DNA of 64,000 bases from Bacillota bacterium (lineage in GTDB: Bacteria; Bacillota; Sulfobacillia; Sulfobacillales; Sulfobacillaceae), in the NCBI GenBank assembly GCA_021841025.1, contig JAKBWA010000010.1:62001-126000 (forward strand), in the 5' to 3' direction. How positions within the stretch are numbered: position 1 is the stretch's first letter; every line of letters starts with the position of its first letter. The notes under the pieces were generated by a model that saw only the letters and a program-made list of their open reading frames with translations, was not told where the DNA came from and did not search any database. The position numbers and the translations under genes were made by a program. Positions 54,903-64,000 of this stretch are shown piece by piece.

Positions 54903-55622
54903 ATGACTTTGCCCTTGTACTTTGAACCCGTGACCACACGCCCTGTTATGAAGTCGGTTGGTGTCCAAAACCCGATAAAATATCCGTCGGTCCAACGCAT
55001 TCATCACGAAAATCCGTCACGAACTTTGCCGAAAACCTTAACATGGTTTACCCAGTGGGCTTTGGCTGGCCAATACTTCTTCGCCGCTGACACCATTGTT
55101 CAATTATGGGGACAACCGGCGCAGCCCCCTAAAGATATATGGTATTTCACCGGGAAAGAGGCGATACCCTGGTTTCATGATGCGCGGGAAGAACACTTTG
55201 CGGGTGGCTATCGACTTCTTACTCTGGCCGATCCTCGAAAGGAAGCGCTGGATCAATGGCAAACTCTCTATAACGCGCACGCATTGCATCCTTTTCTCGC
55301 ATCCAATATAGAAGCGGGACAGCGCTACGAAAGAGATTGGGAGCACCCCGTGCGTCCCCAGTGGTTCCGGGTGCACGGTATGGGCATGCTGATGTTGCCA
55401 GATTGGCATGACATTTATCAATTCTGGCTGTCCACAATGGTTAACGAACTGTGGTGCTATTGGTATGCATATGAGCGTCCCTTCGATCCCGCACAATTAG
55501 CCTTCTCACCCTTACTGAATACCTTAATCGCGGCAGGTGCCAAGGTTTTTCTCGGCGTTACACCATCCAACTCTGTACATATTATTGCTTGGTCACCCAA
55601 CCCAGAGGTCACTGCACAATAG
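54903..55622 (+). CDS. unrecognised 239-aa protein
   Basis: No family recognised. It is rich in aromatic residues, especially Trp (about 13) and His, with stretches such as TWFTQWALAGQYFFAADTIVQLWG, EAIPWFHDAREEHFAGGYRLLTLAD, HGMGMLMLPDWHDIYQFWL and LWCYWYAYERPFDP. No signal peptide or clear membrane helix is seen. It may be a soluble lineage-specific protein. The ATG at 54903 has only a weak ribosome site. The coding frame is long with a normal codon pattern, so I take it as real. A minus-strand terminator of the next gene begins right after its stop. Confidence 0.65.
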   Translation: MTLPLYFEPVTTRPVMKSVGVQNPIKYPSVQRIHHENPSRTLPKTLTWFTQWALAGQYFFAADTIVQLWGQPAQPPKDIWYFTGKEAIPWFHDAREEHFAGGYRLLTLADPRKEALDQWQTLYNAHALHPFLASNIEAGQRYERDWEHPVRPQWFRVHGMGMLMLPDWHDIYQFWLSTMVNELWCYWYAYERPFDPAQLAFSPLLNTLIAAGAKVFLGVTPSNSVHIIAWSPNPEVTAQ

Positions 55623-55623
55623 C

Positions 55624-55650
55624 CAAAAAACCGGTGCAGGGCACCGGACT
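55624..55650 (-). terminator. terminator of the EamA-family gene
   Basis: On the minus strand CCGGTGCC, CT, GCACCGG, then TTTTTTGG. It is 48 nt past the transporter stop and abuts the end of the convergent 239-aa gene. Confidence 0.88.
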
Positions 55651-55697
55651 GTTAAGCTATCGCCACGAAATTGACCCCAACTCTTAGTGCTAAGGCA

Positions 55698-56591
55698 TCA
55701 TGATTTATTGGCGGTTGGAATTTTTTCACGCCCCATGTGTAAGGCCAGCAAAATCGTTAAGGATCCCGCTACAAAGGGCCATCCAATGCGGGCAGGAGTA
55801 AAAACAAGTGAAAGAAGGACGCCCAATATGGGTTGCAAGTATAAAAACAAGGCCATCAACGCCACAGGAATCCGGGAAACCGTATGCATCCACAAGAAGT
55901 ACGCTAAGGCCGTTCCGAACAATGCCAGATAAATGGTTGCTTCGACGCTGGGTAATTTCCAAACCAAGGGAATGGGCTCGCCCGTTAAGAGCCAGATAGG
56001 CACGGCCCCGGCAAATCCGGCCAAAAACGTGCCGGCCGTCGCCTCACCCGGTCCCAAGTACCGGCTCAAGGACGATGAAAAATTATTATACAGAGCAAAA
56101 CACATCACCGCCAGAACCAGCAAAATGTCACCCCAAACATAGCCTGTGACTCCCGGCCTGGGAAACCCTGCAACGGCCCATACTCCCATAGCCGCCACAA
56201 TTAGAGCCCAGCGCCGAGCCTTAGGCAAAGGCTGCTTAAGCCATAAACTGGCCATTGCAGCCGTTACCAGAGGCTCTAACGCAATCGAGATGGCGGCCAT
56301 TTCCGGATTCGAAGCTTTTAAGCCTTGAGTTTGAAGGACTAAAGGCAACGAAAATCCGACAATCCCAAGAAAGAGGACGCGCATCATTACAGAAAAAGAC
56401 CAGGATCGGACACTGCGCCATAAAAACGGTATCATCACGAGAGTGCCTGTTCCCAGACGGATCACCGTCAGTAAAGGCGCTGACAAGGAAATGAGTGCCA
56501 AGACTGTGGCGGGATATGTTCCCGCCCAGATGAAATTCATAACCAATAGCGATACCAGATCCCGGTTTCGTGTTTTAATAATGTCCGACAT
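55698..56591 (-). CDS. EamA/DMT-superfamily transporter
   Basis: Ten-helix membrane protein of the drug/metabolite family, 297 aa, made of two repeated five-helix halves. Typical segments are MNFIWAGTYPATVLAL, IRLGTGTLVMIPFLWRS, ASNPEMAAISIALEPLVTAAMASLWLKQPL and LFGTALAYFLWMHTVSRIPVALMALFLYLQPILGVLLS (each given in part). Such proteins export or import amino acids or other small molecules; the substrate cannot be deduced. It has its own terminator. Confidence 0.9.
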   Translation of the reverse strand: MSDIIKTRNRDLVSLLVMNFIWAGTYPATVLALISLSAPLLTVIRLGTGTLVMIPFLWRSVRSWSFSVMMRVLFLGIVGFSLPLVLQTQGLKASNPEMAAISIALEPLVTAAMASLWLKQPLPKARRWALIVAAMGVWAVAGFPRPGVTGYVWGDILLVLAVMCFALYNNFSSSLSRYLGPGEATAGTFLAGFAGAVPIWLLTGEPIPLVWKLPSVEATIYLALFGTALAYFLWMHTVSRIPVALMALFLYLQPILGVLLSLVFTPARIGWPFVAGSLTILLALHMGREKIPTANKS

Positions 56592-56728
56592 CTTTTGTTC
56601 CCCGATTTGTTTGCTGGCCGAGAATCATCATGCCTATCCACTATAACCGTCAGCGGTACAAATTGGCGTACATCCATCCTAAAAAGCCAGAAGAGGACCA
56701 TAAAAATAATCCTACCCTTTTGCCTTAT

Positions 56729-57469
56729 TTAAGGAAGGACCAGCTTAATTCCGACAAGGGTCAGAACCAACAGAACGAGCATTTGGAAACGTTTCGCATC
56801 AATGCGAAAATGAGCAAAATTCCCCGCCACCAGCCCTAATCCCACTGCCGGCATGAGCCACGCGGCCGTGATGGCACTTTCAGCGCTCAGTAATCCCAAG
56901 AGAAAATATAACCCGCCTCGTACTATAGCGTCGGTTACTGCAATAAACTGAAAAGATGCCCGAAAACTGCGTTTGTCCAAATGGCGCATTTGAAAATAGG
57001 CCACAATGGAGGGGCCGCCACCCCCATAGAGACTTCCTATAAGACCCGCCAAAAAACCTAAGGGCGCCCCCCAAGCGCGAGAAACCCAAGGCAAGCGTTC
57101 CGGTTTGGTTAACAGAGCATAACCAACGTAAATCAAAATAAAGACACCCAAAAGCACCGTAACGCTTTGTGCCGGCAACGTTTTAAGAATCCATGCTCCC
57201 ACAATTAATCCCAGTATCGTAAAAGCCCATAGCCAGGGCATTTCTTTCCACCGAATTTGCTTGTAATCATAAGACCCTAAAGCCGAAGAAGCCACCGCAT
57301 CCAATAAAAAGACAATAGGCACGACTTCCTTCACGGGAAGAAAAAATATCAGTAATGACACCGAAATCAATCCAGAACCGAACCCAATCATGCCCCGGAT
57401 GGCAAACGCGGCAAATACTATGGCCAAGGCCCACATGTAATCATCTATGGGCAAATATCCAAAATGCAT
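56729..57469 (-). CDS. TauE/SafE (TSUP) sulfite or sulfonate exporter-like permease
   Basis: Membrane permease of 246 aa with about seven hydrophobic segments. The two family repeats are RGMIGFGSGLISVSLLIFFLP and LAGLIGSLYGGGGPSIVAYFQMRHLDKRSFRAS. Family members move sulfur-containing anions such as sulfite, sulfonates or thiosulfate, which would suit a sulfur-metabolising acidophile; the substrate here is unproven. No neighbouring sulfur gene. Confidence 0.87.
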   Translation of the reverse strand: MHFGYLPIDDYMWALAIVFAAFAIRGMIGFGSGLISVSLLIFFLPVKEVVPIVFLLDAVASSALGSYDYKQIRWKEMPWLWAFTILGLIVGAWILKTLPAQSVTVLLGVFILIYVGYALLTKPERLPWVSRAWGAPLGFLAGLIGSLYGGGGPSIVAYFQMRHLDKRSFRASFQFIAVTDAIVRGGLYFLLGLLSAESAITAAWLMPAVGLGLVAGNFAHFRIDAKRFQMLVLLVLTLVGIKLVLP

Positions 57470-57753
57470 CGTGAAATATACGATCCTCCTTAGGAGTTAC
57501 ACCATGTTCCCTCGAAATTGTATGTGACCAAACAATGTCTCGCAATCCTCTACTCGTCATTATATAACTAAAAGTTTACTTTGTTATAGAAAACGGTGAT
57601 TAGCCAGAATAAACAGGAATGGTTATAGTAAAAGGGGTTAAGAAATACGGACAAAAGTTATGCCGAAAGCGACCTTTTCGGTGCGATGTAAGGATAACGA
57701 ATACATTTTACTGATGTGGTTATCCTCAAGAGTGGTAAAAGGAGATGGAAATA

Positions 57754-60558
57754 ATGGCCACTGCTCGCGAATTGCGCTCATTATGGCAAGAGTTTTACGG
57801 ACCCAATGCGGGCTACATTATGGAATTATACGAACGATACTTACAAGACCCCAATTCCGTAGACGAAACGAGCCGGCGTTTGTTTCAAGAATGGCGTCCG
57901 CCTCTGTCTGAAGCAATCACAGAAGAACAGACACAGGCATCCTCTCAAGGAATCAATCAGAGTACGCTGGAGATTATCCGACGAGGCACAGAGTTGGCCC
58001 GAAATATCAGGGAGTACGGACATATTCAAGCACATCTGAATCCCCTTGATGACAAGGTGCCCTCTTCCCCGTTGTTACGCCTTGAATCCTATGGACTCAA
58101 TGCCACGCAATTACAGCAGGTTTCGGCACAGTCATTGTGGCCAGGCTGCTCACCCACACTCAGAACCGGTTGGGATGCTATTCAGGAACTATATTCGCTC
58201 TACACTGGTACCGTAGCCTTTGAGTTTAGTCACGTTCACAACGTTGAAGAGCGAAAATGGCTGACGGATTATGTGGAATCCCATCACGTTTTGTTGCCGT
58301 TGCCGCCCGTTAACAAACGCACGGTGCTAAGGCGGCTGATTGCCGTGGATCAGTTTGAGAAGTTTTTACACCACACATTTCCTGGTCAGAAACGTTTTTC
58401 GATTGAAGGCAGCGACGCGATGGTCCCAATGCTGGACCGATTAATTCATCTCGCCGCCACCACAACGCCTATTCGCAACGTGGTGATTGGCATGGCCCAC
58501 CGAGGACGGTTAAACGTTCTGGCTCATATACTCGGCAAACCCTATGCTGATATTTTCTCCGAGTTCCATACCTCGCCCAATAAAGACTTGGTGCCATCTG
58601 CAGGTTCGGCAGGTATCAATTACGGATGGACGGGAGACGTTAAGTATCACTTAGGCGCCAAAAAAATCATGCAGGAATCAAATTTGGTGGAAATGCGCCT
58701 GGCTCTTGCCAATAATCCGAGTCACTTGGAATTTGTCGACCCCGTCGTCGAGGGGATGGCACGCGCTTTACAAGACTCGAGGGAACAAATTGGGAATCCG
58801 GTTCAGAACGTTGACCGTGCTTTGGCTATATTGATTCATGGCGATGCATCTTTCCCAGGTGAAGGCATCGTGTCCGAAACACTGAACCTCTCGCGTCTGG
58901 CAGCCTATAATACCGGTGGAACAATCCACATTATCGCCAATAATTATCTCGGTTTCACCACCGAACCAGAGCAAGGGCGCAGCACGTTATACGCTAGCGA
59001 CTTGGCCAAGGGATTCGAGATTCCTATTGTTCATGTCAATGGTGACGACATTGAAGCAGCCCTAGGCATCATTGAGATGGCCCACGCCTACCGCCAAACC
59101 TTTCATAAAGACTTTCTCATTGATCTTCTCGGTTATCGCCGGTGGGGACACAATGAAGGTGATGATCCGGTTGGGACTCAACCGCTCCTATATCAAAAGA
59201 TTCAAGCCCATCCTGTCCCCTGGCAAGTGTATTCTCGCCGATTACAGGCAGAAGGCCTCGTCACTGAACAGGCTGTCGACGACATTATTCACGCCATCCA
59301 AGAAGACCTGCGATCTATTTACCAGAAACTGACCCGGGGAGAAGTGCAACTCACGTCCAGGGACACTTTGCCCGACGAACCTGCCAATCCGCTTCCCAAG
59401 CCCATTTCACGAGAGTTGTTGCAAGACATTAATGACGAATTGTTGCGCCGCCCCAAAGGGTTTAAACCGTACCCTAAACTGGAGCGCATCCTAACCAAGC
59501 GCAAAGACGCGCTTACTACGCCACGGGCTATCGACTGGGCTCTAGCGGAAAGTTTGGCGATGGGCAGCATTCTGACCGAGGGTGTTGCCATTCGGATGAC
59601 TGGCCAAGATTCCGAACGAGGAACTTTTAGCCAGCGTCATCTTATCCTTCACGACGCTGAAACCGGAGAGAAATTTTGTCCGCTTGAAAATTTGGCGCGT
59701 GCTCAAGCCTCCTTTATCGTCTCCAACAGCCCCTTATCAGAAGCTGGAGTATTGGGCTTTGAATATGGATATAGCACGCAAGCCCTTGATACGATGGTGA
59801 TTTGGGAAGCACAATTTGGAGACTTTGCAAACGTGGCTCAAATTCATTTCGACCAGTTTATTGCACCCGGAAGGGCTAAATGGATGCAGTCATCAGGACT
59901 CGTCATGCTTTTGCCGCATGGTTACGAAGGACAGGGCCCTGAGCATTCCAGTGCCCGCTTGGAGCGATTTCTGCAGTTGTCGGCGGATGAAAACTGGCGC
60001 GTCACCATTCCCACGAGTGCGGCTCAGTACTTTCATTTGTTGCGTTCACAAGCGGCATGGATCAAAGAGCGCCCCCGTCCGTTGGTGGTTCTGACACCAA
60101 AGAGTTTACTGCGCAACCCTTTGGCCGCATCCGATGCTAATGATCTGTTAACAGGTCGTTTCCTGCCGCTATATAGTGTCAGGAATCCCGACAAAGCCAC
60201 TCGGTTAATACTGAGTGCCGGCAAAATCGGTCTGGAAATCGCCCAAACATTGCAGGACAAAGATCCCGCCAATGAGGATATGGCCCTGGCGAGACTTGAT
60301 CAGTTGTATCCCTTTCCCTTTGCCGAACTGGAAACCATCGTATCATCACTGCCCAATCTGCGAGAGGTTTACTGGGTTCAAGAAGAACCACAAAATATGG
60401 GCGCTTGGACCTATGTCGCCACAACTTTGCAATACGAGGTTAATGGCCTACCATTAAAATATGTAGGCAGACCACCACATTCTGCTCCAGCAGAAGGATT
60501 TGCCCAAATCCACGCAGTAGAGCAAGAACGTATTATCAACGAAGCGATCAGCCGTTAG
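57754..60558 (+). CDS. odhA: 2-oxoglutarate dehydrogenase E1 component
   Basis: Thiamine-diphosphate enzyme that decarboxylates 2-oxoglutarate and charges the lipoyl group of E2. Segments are the N-terminal E2-binding [38 protein letters not shown], the ThDP motif [18 protein letters not shown]...[21 protein letters not shown], and the C-terminal pyrimidine domain [10 protein letters not shown] and [22 protein letters not shown] 57745 adjoins the ribosome site; ATG 57754 has AAGGAG 9 nt upstream and is preferred (934 aa). E2 follows after 13 nt. No E3 gene is here. Confidence 0.96.
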   Translation: MATARELRSLWQEFYGPNAGYIMELYERYLQDPNSVDETSRRLFQEWRPPLSEAITEEQTQASSQGINQSTLEIIRRGTELARNIREYGHIQAHLNPLDDKVPSSPLLRLESYGLNATQLQQVSAQSLWPGCSPTLRTGWDAIQELYSLYTGTVAFEFSHVHNVEERKWLTDYVESHHVLLPLPPVNKRTVLRRLIAVDQFEKFLHHTFPGQKRFSIEGSDAMVPMLDRLIHLAATTTPIRNVVIGMAHRGRLNVLAHILGKPYADIFSEFHTSPNKDLVPSAGSAGINYGWTGDVKYHLGAKKIMQESNLVEMRLALANNPSHLEFVDPVVEGMARALQDSREQIGNPVQNVDRALAILIHGDASFPGEGIVSETLNLSRLAAYNTGGTIHIIANNYLGFTTEPEQGRSTLYASDLAKGFEIPIVHVNGDDIEAALGIIEMAHAYRQTFHKDFLIDLLGYRRWGHNEGDDPVGTQPLLYQKIQAHPVPWQVYSRRLQAEGLVTEQAVDDIIHAIQEDLRSIYQKLTRGEVQLTSRDTLPDEPANPLPKPISRELLQDINDELLRRPKGFKPYPKLERILTKRKDALTTPRAIDWALAESLAMGSILTEGVAIRMTGQDSERGTFSQRHLILHDAETGEKFCPLENLARAQASFIVSNSPLSEAGVLGFEYGYSTQALDTMVIWEAQFGDFANVAQIHFDQFIAPGRAKWMQSSGLVMLLPHGYEGQGPEHSSARLERFLQLSADENWRVTIPTSAAQYFHLLRSQAAWIKERPRPLVVLTPKSLLRNPLAASDANDLLTGRFLPLYSVRNPDKATRLILSAGKIGLEIAQTLQDKDPANEDMALARLDQLYPFPFAELETIVSSLPNLREVYWVQEEPQNMGAWTYVATTLQYEVNGLPLKYVGRPPHSAPAEGFAQIHAVEQERIINEAISR

Positions 60559-60571
60559 GGGGATACATGTC

Positions 60572-61843
60572 ATGACACAGATTACGGTGCCTGAAGTCGG
60601 CGAATCCGTAACTGAAGCCACGGTTGGAGAATGGTTAAAGAAGCCGGGAGACCCGATCAAAACCGGGGAGCCCGTGGTAGAACTGGAAACAGACAAAGTC
60701 AACTTAGAAATTACCGCCACTGAAGATGGCACGTTGCAGGAAATTTTAAAACAAACCGGGGAGACTGTTACCGTCGGTGACGTACTAGCCACCATGGGTG
60801 AAGGCACCACCTTTCAGGAAAGCCCAAAGAGTTCAACACCGCCGGCTTCTACCCACACCGAGAAAGGCGTGGAGGATTCACCAAATGAAGGCGCGTTGAT
60901 CGAACCCGTTAGAGCCACTCCTAGTGTCAGACGTCTAGCGGATCAAGAAGGGATCAACTTGAACGAAGTCCCCACCCAACGGAACCGGGGCCGTGTGACT
61001 GCCGGTGACATGGAGAACTTTTTGCAACAATCACAGAGAACGGAGCCAATATCTCCGCCACCAATTCCATCATCCCAAATCACTTCCACAATTTCGGAGA
61101 TACCGGGTGAAAATGCGGACATGGATATGCAAGAAGGCGGCGGGCGCCCAGTCGAGCGCATCCGCATGTCACGCAGACGGTTAACCATCGCTAACCGTCT
61201 TGTCAGTGCACAACGCCATGCCGCGATGCTAACCACCTTTAATGAAGTAGACATGACAAAAATTCTTGACATCCGGCACAGACGCCGTGAGGATTTTGAA
61301 AAACGGCATAATATTCGCTTGGGCTTCATGTCCTTCTTCACCAAGGCTTCAATTGCTGCTCTTAAAGCATTCCCCCGGTTGAATGCTGAGATCCAGGGCG
61401 AAGACATGCTGATCAAGCATTATTATGATATCGGTGTGGCCGTCTCGACGGAAAACGGGTTGGTAGTGCCAGTTGTCCGCAATGCTGATTCCTTGAATTT
61501 TGGTGAACTGGAAAAGGCCATAGCTGAATTAGCTGTCAAGGCCCGAGATAATAAATTGTCGATAGCCGATCTCCAAGGCGGCACGTTTACCATCACTAAT
61601 GGCGGCATTTTCGGTTCTCTGCTCTCTACACCAATTCTCAACGCGCCTCAAGTTGCCATCTTAGGGATGCATAAAATTGAGGAACGCCCGGTTGCCATCA
61701 AAGGAGAAGCCGTGATCCGTCCCATGATGTATCTAGCCCTGTCCTATGACCACCGCATTGTGGATGGCAGTGAGGCAGTGCGTTTCTTGGTGCGCATCAA
61801 AGAATTATTGGAAGATCCTGAAACCTTGTTATTAGAAGGCTAG
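60572..61843 (+). CDS. odhB: dihydrolipoyllysine succinyltransferase, E2 of 2-oxoglutarate dehydrogenase
   Basis: E2 core of the 2-oxoglutarate dehydrogenase complex, 423 aa. The lipoyl domain (residues 1-76) has the lipoylated Lys in [12 protein letters not shown] linker leads to the E1/E3-binding domain ([19 protein letters not shown]...[11 protein letters not shown]), then a second linker, and the catalytic domain with [24 protein letters not shown] and the active-site [14 protein letters not shown]. Its pairing with odhA makes succinyl transfer the likely role. A terminator follows. Confidence 0.96.
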   Translation: MTQITVPEVGESVTEATVGEWLKKPGDPIKTGEPVVELETDKVNLEITATEDGTLQEILKQTGETVTVGDVLATMGEGTTFQESPKSSTPPASTHTEKGVEDSPNEGALIEPVRATPSVRRLADQEGINLNEVPTQRNRGRVTAGDMENFLQQSQRTEPISPPPIPSSQITSTISEIPGENADMDMQEGGGRPVERIRMSRRRLTIANRLVSAQRHAAMLTTFNEVDMTKILDIRHRRREDFEKRHNIRLGFMSFFTKASIAALKAFPRLNAEIQGEDMLIKHYYDIGVAVSTENGLVVPVVRNADSLNFGELEKAIAELAVKARDNKLSIADLQGGTFTITNGGIFGSLLSTPILNAPQVAILGMHKIEERPVAIKGEAVIRPMMYLALSYDHRIVDGSEAVRFLVRIKELLEDPETLLLEG

Positions 61844-61873
61844 ACTGAGTGAATCCCGTATTCAACAAACCTG

Positions 61874-61900
61874 AAAGCCCGGCTACCTCGCCGGGCTTTT
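61874..61900 (+). terminator. terminator of odhAB
   Basis: AAAGCCCGGC, loop TACCTC, GCCGGGCTTTT: a perfect stem with T's, 30 nt past the odhB stop. Confidence 0.92.
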
Positions 61901-62075
61901 CTGATATTGCAAGAGCAAGACACTATCCTTGTGGGCTTTGTTTGTTCAAATTTCACCGAAATCCGGAAGCCCACGACTCTCAAGTGATTTCGTGTTCTGA
62001 TAGGAGTTACAGAACCAAGACGCGGCCATGATACATAAGCGTCTTGGACAACTCCTTCAGAAGTCTTTCGCGAGC

Positions 62076-63608
62076 TTACTGACCGACCGCCTGGCTCGGA
62101 TCTGACACGTAATCCTGACTAGCGGTATCATCTTTGCCATTGGAAACATGAAGCGCATTAAGCACTAAAGTCAACACAACTACCACGATAATATTGGCGA
62201 TAATGGCCCAAATGCCCGCGTAGCCGAGGTAGACGCTGTGTCCTAAATGCAAGGGATAAATCGACGTCTTGAATGATTCCTGGGCAGCCATTGAGGTCCC
62301 TACAATCATTCCGATTAGCCACCCCAACAACAAACCCCAACGGTGGAACCATTTGGTGTAAAGCCCAAACATAATCGTAGGGACCGTTTGCAGGATCCAT
62401 ATTCCTCCCAGAGTTTGAAAGTAAATAGAATACTGCAAGGGAATCGCCACGATGAAAAGCAAAGCTCCCAGGATCACGATTAATCCCACGATTTTTGCCA
62501 CATGTGCCTCGCGATTGGGTCCTTCGCCCTGAGCGAAGTATTCGCGGTAAATGTTCCGTGTAAACAGATTAGCTGCCGCAATAGCCATAATAGCCGCCGG
62601 AACCAAGGCTCCAATAGCAATTGCCCCGAATCCGAATCCTGCAAACCATTCGGGCAAAGTCTTCAAAAACAGCAACGGAACCACCAAACTCGTATCTTTA
62701 GTATGAATCCCAGCCGCAATGGCCATATATCCTAAAATAGCAATAAAAGTAAGGGCCAGAGAGTATAAGGGAAGCAAAGCAGCATTGCGTTGAATCGTTT
62801 TGCCGCTTTTCGCTCCCAAGGTCCCGGTAACAGCATGCGGATACAACAGCAGAGCAAAGGCGGAACCTAGCGCCAACGTGGAGAAGGCCATAAACAGTTT
62901 CGGTGACAAAATCAAAGAGCCCTTAGTCGCAGGCAATTTAGCCGCTGCCACATGGAAGATATGTCCGTATCCCCCAAGTTCCACTGGAATAGCAATACAG
63001 GCCACGATGACTGTGACGTAAATAAGAATATCTTTTAAAATAGCTGTGAGAGCGGGAGCTCTTAAACCGCTGGTATAGGTATACGCAGCCAGAATTACAA
63101 ACGCAATAATCAGAGGAAGGTCTTTCAAAAATCCATGGCCCGCCAATCCCATAGCAGTGAGCACCGCCTGAATTCCTGTTAATTGCAAGGCAATATACGG
63201 CATGGTCGCCAGAATACCGGTAATAGCAATGGCAAGAGCCAAAAGTGAACTGTCAAAGCGCCCACGAACAAAGTCGGAGGCTGTCACGTAATTCCGTTGC
63301 TTTGACACACGCCATAACCGCGGCATCACGATATACATAATCGGAAAGACGACAATAGTGTATGGCACTGCGAAGAAACCGAAGGCTCCAGCGCCATAGA
63401 CCAAAGCGGGAACAGCAATAAAGGTATACGCCGTGTATAAATCTCCGCCTAATAAAAACCATGTCACAAACGTGCCGAACCGCCGTCCTGCCAATCCCCA
63501 TTCCTCAATCAAATCCATGTTCCCGCGGTGCCAGCGCGACGCAGAAAACCCTAAAACCGTTACGATGGCAAAGAGAATAAGAAAAACAATGAACGCTGAC
63601 CAATGCAT
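62076..63608 (-). CDS. sodium/solute symporter (SSS family), MctP-like
   Basis: Membrane symporter of 510 aa with about 13 hydrophobic segments. Family segments are EEWGLAGRRFGTFVTWFLLGGDLYTAYTFIAVPALVYGAG, YVTASDFVRGRFDS and GALVPAAIMAIAAANLFTRNIYREYF (given in part). The WGLAGR and DLYTAYTF pattern and the partner DUF3311 resemble monocarboxylate permeases such as MctP, which move lactate, pyruvate or acetate; this is inference. ATG with GGGGGGA upstream. Confidence 0.9.
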   Translation of the reverse strand: MHWSAFIVFLILFAIVTVLGFSASRWHRGNMDLIEEWGLAGRRFGTFVTWFLLGGDLYTAYTFIAVPALVYGAGAFGFFAVPYTIVVFPIMYIVMPRLWRVSKQRNYVTASDFVRGRFDSSLLALAIAITGILATMPYIALQLTGIQAVLTAMGLAGHGFLKDLPLIIAFVILAAYTYTSGLRAPALTAILKDILIYVTVIVACIAIPVELGGYGHIFHVAAAKLPATKGSLILSPKLFMAFSTLALGSAFALLLYPHAVTGTLGAKSGKTIQRNAALLPLYSLALTFIAILGYMAIAAGIHTKDTSLVVPLLFLKTLPEWFAGFGFGAIAIGALVPAAIMAIAAANLFTRNIYREYFAQGEGPNREAHVAKIVGLIVILGALLFIVAIPLQYSIYFQTLGGIWILQTVPTIMFGLYTKWFHRWGLLLGWLIGMIVGTSMAAQESFKTSIYPLHLGHSVYLGYAGIWAIIANIIVVVVLTLVLNALHVSNGKDDTASQDYVSDPSQAVGQ

Positions 63609-63635
63609 GATAAATCCCCCCTTTTATGGCGTAAA

Positions 63636-63821
63636 TTAGCGATTGTCAATGAAATAGATAATGCCGCTTAAGATCGCAACCAGGAAGATCCACAATATTA
63701 GATACCAATACATAAAGGGAAATCCTGCCAAGGTTGGATGATAAGAACTGTAAAAAGGCGGCCACAATGTGCCGATGAAGGGTAGCAGAAACAGCCAGTA
63801 CCACCCGCTTTTCGCCCCCAT
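63636..63821 (-). CDS. DUF3311 family small membrane protein
   Basis: 61 aa from ATG 63821, which has AAAGGAGGT 7 nt upstream; the frame opens earlier at 63878. Two membrane helices are seen (SGWYWLFLLPFIGTLWPPFY and FMYWYLILWIFLVAILSGIIYF, given in part). The family is almost always next to sodium/solute symporters and may be a small subunit. It is 27 nt before the symporter. Confidence 0.88.
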   Translation of the reverse strand: MGAKSGWYWLFLLPFIGTLWPPFYSSYHPTLAGFPFMYWYLILWIFLVAILSGIIYFIDNR

Positions 63822-64000
63822 AACTACCACCTCCTTTCCTGCGTGTAAACCGCACGAAAATTTTGACACCAAAAACAATTCACGTCAATTGATCTTGTTG
63901 CATAGTTACAAAAAAATTCCTAAAGTCTTATTTATCGAATAAATGATAGGACCCAATAGGCCGCCATCCCGCTCAAAACGGTAAAGGCTAAAGAATTAGT

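Overview
The window reads as a chromosomal stretch of a low-to-mid GC Firmicute. The evidence is Firmicutes-style control elements (a T-box leader, a perfect CIRCE operator, a PurBox-like inverted repeat), split PurS/PurQ/PurL, strong AGGAGG ribosome sites with many GTG/TTG starts, and an acpS-nnr-alr-mazEF gene order like that of Bacillus. A sulfocyanin-like lipoprotein, an OdhA-type 2-oxoglutarate dehydrogenase and the overall gene repertoire suggest an acidophile of the Sulfobacillus type. The genus is inference from memory of such genomes, not proven here.

Layout. 1-8.8 kb (minus strand): purine synthesis, purB-C-S-Q-L-F behind a PurBox-like operator, preceded by a second unit made of a GlnR-like MerR regulator, hpt and guaA. 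9-15 kb: a coiled-coil putative DNA-binding protein, plsY, CIRCE-controlled groES-groEL, molybdenum-cofactor genes moaC/mog and an M20 amidohydrolase. 15-18.5 kb: polysaccharide deacetylase, then a thiolase/3-hydroxyacyl-CoA dehydrogenase pair. 18.5-24.5 kb (minus): tsaD, gamma-carbonic anhydrase-like, murC, guaB, murA, ending in a strong terminator. 24.5-28.7 kb: thiL-tsaE-tsaB-rimI, so three t6A genes (tsaB, tsaD, tsaE) lie close together, followed by an alpha/beta hydrolase whose best start is ATT. 28.7-33.9 kb: a peroxide/iron-type operon (rubrerythrin, Fe-S oxidoreductase, DUF3501, PerR-like Fur, uracil-DNA glycosylase) and a TipAL-like MerR gene with its own 19-bp-spacer promoter.

34.0-36.8 kb is the only clearly mobile part: a decayed IS1182-type element flanked by CTAG and holding about 290 bp of foreign sequence, then an orphan structure resembling the right end of an IS200/IS605 element. 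36.8-46.7 kb (minus): asparaginase II with a class I amidotransferase hydrolase, the acpS-nnr-alr-mazE-mazF block, and a cupredoxin-like lipoprotein, molybdopterin oxidoreductase and formimidoyltransferase unit. 47-50 kb: a serine-type T-box driving a class V aminotransferase and serA, a complete control-plus-pathway module for serine. 50-64 kb: AAG glycosylase, DUF763 protein, a 46-residue membrane microprotein, leuCD, an unrecognised 239-aa protein, two transporters, odhA-odhB, and a sodium/solute symporter with a DUF3311 partner.

Most of the window is housekeeping. I found no CRISPR array, tRNA, rRNA, prophage or recognisable defence island. The best candidates for something new are the cupredoxin-like protein with two copper ligands replaced, the ATT-start hydrolase, the 12-bp-period repeats inside the rubrerythrin promoter, the orphan IS605-type right end, and the two small or unrecognised genes at 52.2 and 54.9 kb.
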